Notes under the pieces: model-generated | Databases searched by the model: none | Told to the model about the DNA's origin: nothing | Seen by the model: only the letters and a program-made list of their open reading frames with translations | DNA from: Branchipolynoe longqiensis | Taxonomy: Eukaryota > Annelida > Polychaeta > Phyllodocida > Polynoidae | Assembly (NCBI GenBank): GCA_030323885.1 | Contig: CM059192.1 | Span: 69,504,877-69,568,876 of the forward strand | Length of the DNA stretch: 64,000 bases | Reading direction: 5' to 3' | Shown: in pieces, positions 22,501 to 28,500 of the stretch | Position numbering within the stretch: the first letter of the stretch is position 1 | Layout: each line of letters begins with the position of its first letter | Position numbers and translations under genes: made by a program

Positions 22501-25500
22501 ACCTGTATATCTTTCAAAAACAGATTATGCCCATCTTTTCACGATGTTACATAAAAGTAGTCTTCAAAGGCATACTCTCCACACTAACAACTTGTTATCC
22601 AATGGCTATCCTTATCTATAGATACTCTAAAGTCATCATGCAGTGTGTGCTATAAGTTTTATTAAGAATTACATTATTAAGAATGTACATTTTTGTTTGG
22701 TTTGCTAACATTTTATATAAGTTTTATGTGTTTTTGCCAGTTTTTGCCAATTTGGGTCGCAAAAACATTTTTTTTTGATGGGGCGGTTTTTACCATCGTT
22801 TTTACCGGATTTTACCAGCATGTTGCAAAAACTCTACAACCCTGGTGAACGGACATGTCTAACGCAATTAGTGAGGCAAACCAGCTAAGTAAGCAAGCAT
22901 CAAACACAATCAGTGAGGCAAAGCAGCAAGTACTATATACTGCAAGCATGCGTCAAACACAATCGGTGAGGCAAAGCAGCTAAGTACTAAATACTGCAAG
23001 TACGCATCAAACACAATCAGTGAGGCAAAGCAGCAAGTACTAAATACCGCAAGCATGTGTCAAACACAATCAGTGAGGCAAAGCAGCTAAGTACTAAATA
23101 CTGCAAGTACGCATCAACCACAATCAGTGAGGCAAAACAGCTAAGTACTAAGTACTGTAAGCGCGCGTCAACTACCATGAGTGAGACAAACCAGCTGAGT
23201 ACTAAATACTGCAAGCACGCATCAAACACAATCAGTAATGCAAACCAGCAAAGTACTAAATACTGCAAGTACTGGTACTTTTAATATTTTTGTGCTACAT
23301 TGAATGGCACACTATGTCAACTTAATAGAACATGTTACTGCTGAAGCCTATGGTGTCTTAGTTTTGGCATGAGTGCACAAGTTAATTTTGCATGTTTGCA
23401 CTTCAAATATGTCTCAAGTTAGTCATTTTAGAGCAAAGTTACTTGAAACCAAAGTAAAGTAGATTATAATGATTAATGTGATGCGCGAAAAGGAAGAGAG
23501 CAAGGCGGGGGTGGAAAAAAGGCACTTTATTGAAACACCTTAGAACATGGAAAACAAGACAAGCTATATACAAGGAAACAATGTGGTGAGAGCAAGAAGA
23601 GGAAAGGCTCATAGGGAGCGAGAAAATAAGCTTAGGACTAATGAGCTACGGGGGAGCTTTCAGTGTTCGTGGTGAGGGGCGCCGAAGAGCCCTCCACTGG
23701 CTTGTAAGGAGAGTTGGGTGGGTGGGTGGAGAAAAAGGAGCTTGTGCAGGGAGGACGGCTGGAGGGCGAGTGGCTGAGGGAGGCCGGCGGGCGGCCTTAT
23801 AAGGGAAGGAGCGGGGAGGCGAGAAAGCGGGGAAGGTGAGAAAGCTGGCGGGGCAGGGAGAGAGGGCGAGGTGTGAGAAAGCTGAGGGGCGGATGACAGG
23901 GAAGGTGAGAAAGCCGGGCGGCGGCAGGAGAGGCGAGGGGAGGGTCTCTTCCTTCCCTCGCATCAAACGCAATGCGAGCATTACAACCAATGCATTTATC
24001 ATAGAAAATTGCAGAAACTGAAAACCATTGTAGTAGTTGCTATTTGATTTACATTCTATGTTGTTATATTGTTGCTCTCATACCCTGTGAGGGGGTCGAC
24101 AGAGTCAAAATAAAATAAAATCAATTGGACTATGAAACTTTACTACACTTTATCGTGTGAATTTACCTGCGGTAGAACTGACAATGTGACTAACTGCACA
24201 ATGATTGTGTTCTTGCAGTGTGACAGTGACATTTGAATGCACTTGCAGCAGGACATGACCCTGGTTTCCGGTAGGTATGTGACAGCATGCCTTTACCTGC
24301 AGTACGACTGGGACTTGTGTGGCGGCCTCAGGGTCATGTTTGTTGTCCACCGAGTGTCAACCAGCACATGTTTCTGCGAGTCCGAGTCGATACTGGTCAC
24401 CAGTAGTTGTGGACACTGATAAGGGACAGCAAATAGCATATTTAGCAAATTTAATAATATATATATTGTTTCATTGTATATAAAAGCACAGTTGTTTCAG
24501 AAGAAAATGGACACCACACTCAAACTAAACACTTATCAGTCTCTTAACAGATGATTATATTAGCATATTTTGAGAGAAAAAGATAGTTGACTCATTGACT
24601 TTTTTGCAGGGGGTCAGGGAAGTAGGACCTAGCATGATCTTATTGATCATTTCTGATATATGGTCGTTTCAAGGATAAATGGACACCATACTCAAAAGGA
24701 GACAAGGAGGCTGAGGTGGGAAAACATGGCATTTATTCGGGCGTGGCCCCTCGGCAGCAAGTCATGGTACATGTTATTGTTTAGCAGGGAAGCCACGGCC
24801 GACCTATGGTCATGTAAGGTGTTGACATATCGGCATGAGATGGTAAGTGCAACATATGGATAAGGGCAGAACAACAATGATGAACAACAAGATAATAAGC
24901 AGAAATGAATTTGTACAGGGTAAAACATTTAACAAATAAAGGTGATCTGCCATTTGCTCGGTTGTCAAGTGGCTATTATTAATTAGGTGGTTAATTAACT
25001 TATATTTTAATTTTAACGTTTAATTTAATAGGTCGTTTGATTGGTGAGCCAATTAATCGGCAGCTGTGGGTGAGTGGGTGAAAAGAGGGTGGTGTATTAG
25101 TTGTCAGTCGGAGGCGCTGTTACGGACTGACGTTTGGATGGGAAGCGTGGAGGGCTGCGGATCGGGGTGTGATGTGATTGGTAGATGGGTATTGGATATT
25201 GATTGGTCGGGGGTAGTTGAGTGGAGTCTCAGGCTGTGAGCCTGGCATGCTGGTGCTCTTCCCCCCGCACCCCCCAATGTGGGGCTGAGCGGCGGAGGGT
25301 GTGATTCAGCCTCGCCGTGCCCCCATGCCCAGCAATGAACCCAAATGAGCGTAACCGCTCATTCCAGACAATGTTAATTTTTTTTAAACGTATATGTGTG
25401 CTTTCTAGGAGTCACTGCTGACAATGGGGTGCAAAATTCATTCCCAGAAAAATTGGCTACCAGTGCGAAGCAAGTTTGAAAGTTTCTGTTTTAAGTGGAC

Positions 25501-28500
25501 ACCAAGTGTAACGACCGTTACAACAAATTTAATGTGCCAATGATTTAATAGATATGAACAAAGAAAGCATAATTTGTACCCTAATTAGTAGAAATAAGTT
25601 TAGTAGTGTCTTTATCCCAAATTATAGCATTTGTTAGAAGTAATTGCATTATGCTTAACAGACTATTCAGCATGTCACAAATCGGCCATGGTTTTGGCAC
25701 CTCATTTTTGCCTAATTTATCAGTATGCAAAGAAACAAACCACAGAAGTCAATGATCTTTTTATCATATCAACATGATGCCACAAATGAAATTTGACCGA
25801 TTTCATTTAAAAAAATTGAAGAATATTATGAGCTTTCAAATTGAGTAACCCGTCATGGACCACCTTTTCTGAGAACCCATATTCATGTCAACTCTTTATG
25901 GTCTTACTTCACCAGGTTTCTGTACGTTATTTTTATCAAACAAAAAAAGCAACTATTAATTAACATCTTTATTATACTTAACAATTGTCCTAGATTAGTT
26001 AATAAGCCACACACCTAGCCATTCAAAACACTGTTGTCAATCAAATTTGCCCTCTCTCCTCCAAAATAAAAAGGTTTTTTGGGGGGGGGGGGGCATTTGG
26101 TAAATTTTCATGGCCTTTTCAGAGTATTTTCAAATTGAAGGCCTTTTCAAGAGACACCTTCAAATTGAAGGCCTTTTCAAGATTGCGCGAACCCTGTTTA
26201 TTAAGAACCGATGACCATTACCTTCCAGCACTCGTCGACCTGAGCGTACAGCTCGACCACCGAGGACACATTGTTGACGATGGTCAGCATGGCTTTGTCC
26301 ATGGGGATGTGGGGGGCGGATGCCTTGTGTTGGATCTCCTTCACCAGCGACAGACGCACATCCTTCACGACGTTGGCTACGAAGGCCGGCGACTTGACGT
26401 GCACTGGGGCCACGCTTTCATGGGACACCATGACGCCCACGCACACAGCTGGCAGGAAGTGGGGAGCCGGGTGTGGGGGGGGGGGAGGATTTAGCTTAGT
26501 TAAATATTACAGTAGGTTTAGGGGACAATGCACGGGTAGTAGTTGTTTTTTATTTGACATCCCAGCAACAACTAAGGTCATATCAGGACGGGATCCGACT
26601 GATGACAGTGCGCACTCATGGTGACTTAATAGTGCTGCCCCACAGTTTATTGTTTGTTACTTTACGTCTTAACAACATCTAAGGTCATATCAGCACGGGT
26701 AGCGACTTGTGACAGTTCGCACTCATGGTGACTTTATAGTAAAATATGTAAAATTATATTCATGACTCTTAATTTCTACAAATGACCCTTGAAAAACTTA
26801 CTCGTATGTCATTGACCATCAGATAGAATTTTCTATTGAATGGTCTGGCAAGGTAATTACTAGGTCTAGGTATTATAATATTTATATTTTTCGTATGTGG
26901 TTTCCATAGTGACCTCTAAGTCTAACCTCCATAATCATCCCACCCCCTTTCAGGTCAGATTCTATGCTGCTTGTTCATGGTGAATATAACATATATAATT
27001 AAATCATTATATCACTGGCCTAGCACTATCCAGGGACCGGAGCTATTAACTTAAAGTTGCATAGTCCGATGGTTTTGACTTTCTCTCATTTTTCTGAGAT
27101 AAATCTATTAAATTGATTGTTATTATCTAGATTACTTTAGTTTGAAGTAATTTTTAATTTAAATGGGTAACCGTTGAGATATTTTAAGTAGAAACATGTC
27201 AAATTTGTTTTGGCAAGCACGTCAAAACTCAGACACCATAGGCTTCAGCAGTAACATGTTCTATTAAATTGACTCAGTATGCCCTTCTATTTGGCAATAA
27301 ATACTTAATAAGTGCATCAATATCTAAGTTAGATATGTTGAGTTAAATCTATATAATTATTTTGGTATTGAAAATTTGATACTTCATCGGACTATGCAGC
27401 TTTAATTAAGCCAGAAACTATTTATTAAATATTGGAACTAAAATCTATTTACCCCAAAGAAGATTTATAATTCAATAGTTTTCCCACCAAAGCACCTTGG
27501 CATAATTCAGGGTAGCTATAGCAGATGTCAGTCAGAAAACCTAACAATGTAACGTTTCTGCAACTGTATGGGTGGGTTAAATTGAATATTTGCAACACTG
27601 AAATCTAGTTACTTCATCGTTTTGTTTAATTTCTTCCTTAACAAGGACTGTCTGCAGGCGGAGTCATGTAATTAAACCTGCTTGGTGGTTTGGTTGTTGG
27701 GTTGTTGGTGGTTTGGTTGTTGGTGGTTTGGTTGTTGGTGGTTTGGTTGTTGGTGGTTTGGTTATTGGTGCTTTGGTTGTGATTGTTTGTGGTTGGTGGT
27801 TGGTGGTTTGGTTGTTTGGTTATTTGTGGTTTGGTTGTTTGTGGTTTGGTTGTTGGTTGTTTGGTTGTTGGTTGTTTGTGGTTTGGTTATTGGTGGTTGG
27901 TTGTTGGTGGTTTGGTTGTTGGTGGTTTGGTTGTTGGTGGTTTGGTTGTTGGTTTGGTTGTTGGTGGTTTGGTTGTTGGTGGTTTGGTTGTTGGTGGTTT
28001 GGTTGTTGGTGGTTTGGTTGTTGGTTGTTGGTGGTTTGGTTGGTGGTGGTTTGGTTGTTGGTGGTTGGTTGGTGGTTTGGTTGGTGGTTTGGTTGGTGGT
28101 TGGTCGTTTGGTTTGTGGTTTTGCATATTACGCCGAGAATTTTGATGTGTCAAATTTATTTTGACGTTGTCTCTAAATGACCTTTTATTCAATTCCAGAT
28201 GTCTGCTGGATTTACGGTTGCCATGGAAACCAACATTTTTCTGTGATCTAATTTGTTTATATACCAGCTTTGATAAGCTGAGATGATTTGCCATACCAAG
28301 AATCACCTTGATGTCAAGTTTGATCAGGATCAAACCATTAATAAAGAAACTGCAGTTATGGGCATGATTGTATTACGGTTGCCATGGAAACCTACATTTC
28401 TCTGTGATCTAATTTTTGTATATCAGTTTTGATAAGCTGGGGTGATTTGGTATACGAAGAAGAACCTTGATGTCAAGTTTGATCAGGATCAAACTATTAA

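Larger units (their letters stand above)
18256..22844 (-). mobile_element. hAT transposon, decayed, interrupted by a LINE
   Basis: Ends CAGGGTTGGGTCTTTACCAG and CAACCCTG are inverted; the subterminal regions are full of TGGTAAAAAC words. A clear 8-bp duplication is not visible. Confidence 0.8.

Noticed and set aside
22855..23275. CRISPR-like array
   Set aside because: Units are contiguous and vary throughout, with no unique spacers; the context is animal nuclear DNA.
23646..24021. Minus-strand Pro-rich ORF (118 codons)
   Set aside because: Lies in the GC-rich, AG-repetitive LTR-like insert with no recognisable domain.
26201..26446. A separate minus-strand gene
   Set aside because: Phase and similarity to the luminal domain show it is HGSNAT exon 2, joined to exon 1 at 30549 and exon 3 at 24415.
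27682..28333. Trp/Val/Gly-rich plus-strand ORFs and Thr/Lys/Pro-rich minus-strand ORF
   Set aside because: Translations of the TTGGTGG minisatellite; all frames are open because the repeat lacks stop words.
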